Shown one piece after another: positions 6,397 to 7,201 of a stretch of DNA of 7,201 nucleotides (position 1 is the stretch's first letter; every line of letters begins with the position of its first letter). The stretch is from Chloroflexota bacterium (GTDB lineage: Bacteria > Chloroflexota > Limnocylindria > QHBO01). Location of the stretch: contig JAGXHP010000164.1 in the NCBI GenBank assembly GCA_024636135.1, forward strand, positions 1-7,201. Direction: 5' to 3'. A model generated the notes under the pieces. That model was not told the DNA's origin, made no database searches, and saw only the letters and a list, made by a program, of their open reading frames with translations. A program made the translations under genes and the position numbers.

Positions 6397-6412
6397 CGCC
6401 GATGTATCGGCC
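6397..6412. repeat. Palindrome copy 2, arms CGCCGA/TCGGCC
   Basis: CGCCGATGTATCGGCC has the same arms as copy 1 except for the outermost base. GCCGA/TCGGC pairs over 5 bp around a TGTA centre. Its centre is 50 bp from that of copy 1. Confidence 0.8.
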
Positions 6413-6436
6413 GTAGGTGAGCTCGATCAGCGCCTC

Positions 6437-6459
6437 GGGGCGCCGATTGCGCGAGCCCC
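6437..6459 (+). repeat. Hairpin containing a half copy of the repeat arm
   Basis: GGGGC (6437-6441) pairs with GCCCC (6455-6459). CGCCGA (6441-6446) within the loop repeats the left arm of the palindromes, but the right side reads TTGCGCG instead of TCGGCG. It may be a decayed copy or chance in GC-rich sequence. Confidence 0.4.
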
Positions 6460-6475
6460 CGCCGAAATATCGGCG
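6460..6475. repeat. Palindrome copy 3, arms CGCCGA/TCGGCG
   Basis: CGCCGAAATATCGGCG has 6-bp arms identical to copy 1 around an AATA centre. Its centre lies 63 bp from copy 2. The arms are conserved while the central four bases vary, as expected if base pairing or a two-fold symmetric binding site is what is kept. Confidence 0.85.
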
Positions 6476-6514
6476 ACGCGGCGCCCGACGCGGCCCTCCG
6501 GCCACATTCCGGCG

Positions 6515-6531
6515 CGCCGATCGGCGTTTTT
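6515..6531 (+). terminator. Possible intrinsic terminator formed by palindrome copy 4 and a T5 run
   Basis: CGCCGATCGGCG (6515-6526) is a perfect 12-bp palindrome with the same arms as copies 1-3 but no central four bases. It is followed at once by TTTTT (6527-6531). Read on the + strand it can act as a short terminator for the CHRD transcript, 186 nt past its stop. The stem is at most 4-5 bp around a GATC loop, so strength is uncertain. On the minus strand no T-run follows, so it would not serve the Ddn-like gene. Confidence 0.45.
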
Positions 6532-6534
6532 GGA

Positions 6535-6981
6535 TCAGCGCATCGTCAGGCGGAAGTAGCGACCTTCACTGAGGATGTGGCGACGGGCCCCGCGATACAG
6601 CAGGTTGGCCGGGAACGGCTGCTGCTCGGCCGTGGCGTAGATCACGACGTCGCGCTCCGGGCCGAGCGGAAGCGCTTCGGCCCTCACTTCGATCGGCGCC
6701 TCCGGCCGCGGCGCCACAATCGCCTCGCCGGCGCTGCGCAGGTTCGCCGTCCAGGCAACCTCGCCGTTGGGATGGCCGATGTACCAGGTGCCATCGACCC
6801 GGATCAGTCCCGCGAGGACGCTGCGCTGCCGGCCGCTTCGACGCCCGATGACCGTGACCCGCGACGTGATCCCCAATCCCACGCTGAACCAGGTCCAACG
6901 CAGAAGCGGATCGAGGGCACGGACGAGAGCGTACGCGGCCAGAAACACCACGTGCCAGATGCGAGACGGGCGACCATTCAC
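6535..6981 (-). CDS. Ddn/DUF385-type nitroreductase-like protein (deazaflavin F420 family)
   Basis: This protein has 148 residues, the normal length for this split-barrel family, whose characterised members bind deazaflavin F420 and reduce nitro compounds or quinones. Visible family features are GRRSGRQRSVLAGLIRVDGTWYIG (46-69), in which GRRSG is the conserved turn, and VAWTANLRSAGEAIV (75-89), the equivalent of the typical W-x-x-NL stretch. A hydrophobic N-terminal segment (about 10-37) resembles the membrane-associating helix of Ddn. The start is a GTG with no Shine-Dalgarno sequence. Its stop faces the CHRD gene across the palindrome interval, and a second minus-strand gene ends 39 nt upstream, so both may be co-transcribed. 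Family membership is well supported. F420 dependence and substrate are inferred, and some members of the family bind other cofactors. Confidence 0.85.
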   Translation of the reverse strand: MNGRPSRIWHVVFLAAYALVRALDPLLRWTWFSVGLGITSRVTVIGRRSGRQRSVLAGLIRVDGTWYIGHPNGEVAWTANLRSAGEAIVAPRPEAPIEVRAEALPLGPERDVVIYATAEQQPFPANLLYRGARRHILSEGRYFRLTMR

Positions 6982-7020
6982 GAACTGGGTACGTGGAACA
7001 CCGCGATCCGCACGCCTGGT

Positions 7021-7201
7021 TCAGCGATTCGCGCGCCGACGACGACGGAGCCTCACCTGCCAGCCGAGGATGGCCGCGCCGGCCAGCGACATTCCGCCAC
7101 CGAGCACGAACAATGGCAGGGCGCCGGCTCCGCCGTCCGCGAAGGGTGCGCCGGAGAGCACGTCCTCGCGCACGGTCGCCGATGGCTCCGCGCCCTCGGG
7201 C
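7021..7201 (-). CDS. C-terminal part of a membrane-anchored protein (partial, runs off the window)
   Basis: On the minus strand a frame with no stop runs from the window edge to TGA at 7021-7023, giving 59 residues of a C-terminus. It starts with a low-complexity, acidic/Ala/Gly-rich stretch (PEGAEPSATVRED). It then has a hydrophobic segment (ALPLFVLGGGMSLAGAAILGW) and ends in an arginine-rich tail (RLRRRRRANR). This layout of linker, one membrane helix and positive cytoplasmic tail is that of a secreted protein anchored at its C-terminus, like the CHRD protein 0.7 kb away. The extracellular domain lies outside the window, so the function cannot be named. Confidence 0.65.
   Translation of the reverse strand, partial: PEGAEPSATVREDVLSGAPFADGGAGALPLFVLGGGMSLAGAAILGWQVRLRRRRRANR

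Larger units (their letters stand above)
6329..6534. other. Gene-free interval between convergent genes, rich in palindromes
   Basis: This 206-bp interval lies between the stop codons of the CHRD gene (+) and the Ddn-like gene (-). I see no credible coding frame. It holds four palindromes with common arms, a one-arm remnant, two further hairpins (6365-6396 and 6437-6459), a 9-bp direct repeat CGACGCGGC (6474-6482 and 6486-6494) and a T5 run at 6527-6531. The short A/T cores stand out in otherwise very GC-rich sequence. Since no gene starts here, a promoter-operator role is unlikely. A structured 3' UTR, a terminator array, a small RNA or a dispersed repeat element are the better options. Confidence 0.75.

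Noticed and set aside
6398..6416. REP/RAYT-type element, because GTAG follows palindrome 2
   Set aside because: The tetranucleotide should sit consistently at the 5' foot of each hairpin. Here it occurs only once and on the wrong side, and no transposase gene is nearby.
6347..6475. CRISPR array
   Set aside because: The repeated units are 16-bp palindromes at irregular spacing (50 and 63 bp), the intervening sequences are themselves structured, and no cas gene is near.

Overview
The window is a high-GC bacterial chromosome segment with dense genes, frequent GTG starts and several starts that lack a Shine-Dalgarno sequence. Two genes carry a TAnnnT box exactly 8 nt before GTG, which looks like leaderless transcription. 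Together with the gene content (DUF2089 / DUF4097 / SHOCT-like cluster, a KimA-like permease, a CHRD protein with a C-terminal anchor, a Ddn-type protein), this suggests a monoderm high-GC lineage, either a soil Chloroflexota of the Limnocylindria/Ellin6529 type or an actinobacterium. The taxonomic guess is inference. No mobile element, tRNA, rRNA or CRISPR array is visible.

Left region (1-1919, + strand): after a possible tail of an upstream gene come three tightly coupled genes: a zinc-ribbon/HTH DUF2089 regulator, a DUF4097 (Toastrack) beta-repeat protein, and a small protein with a charged helix and a conserved beta-rich C-terminal domain. The stop/start junctions overlap by 1 and 8 nt. 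All three proteins carry the same short helical SHOCT-like module, at the C-terminus of the first two and at the N-terminus of the third. Families of this kind are associated with Psp/Lia-type envelope-stress systems, so I read this as a cytoplasmic sensing and regulatory cassette. It is the most system-like element here.

Middle (1920-5695, + strand): a GH13 alpha-glucosidase, then a KimA-like APC-superfamily potassium permease with an extra hydrophilic N-terminus and a C-terminal cytosolic alpha/beta domain. Each has its own candidate leaderless promoter, so they need not form an operon.

Right (5696-7201): a secreted CHRD-domain protein with a strong Shine-Dalgarno sequence and a C-terminal anchor, then a gene-free 206-bp interval between convergent genes. 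That interval holds four copies of a palindrome with arms CGCCGA/TCGGCG, interleaved with other hairpins and ending in a T5 run. Beyond it, on the minus strand, are a Ddn-like (DUF385) protein and the C-terminal end of a membrane-anchored protein that runs off the window.
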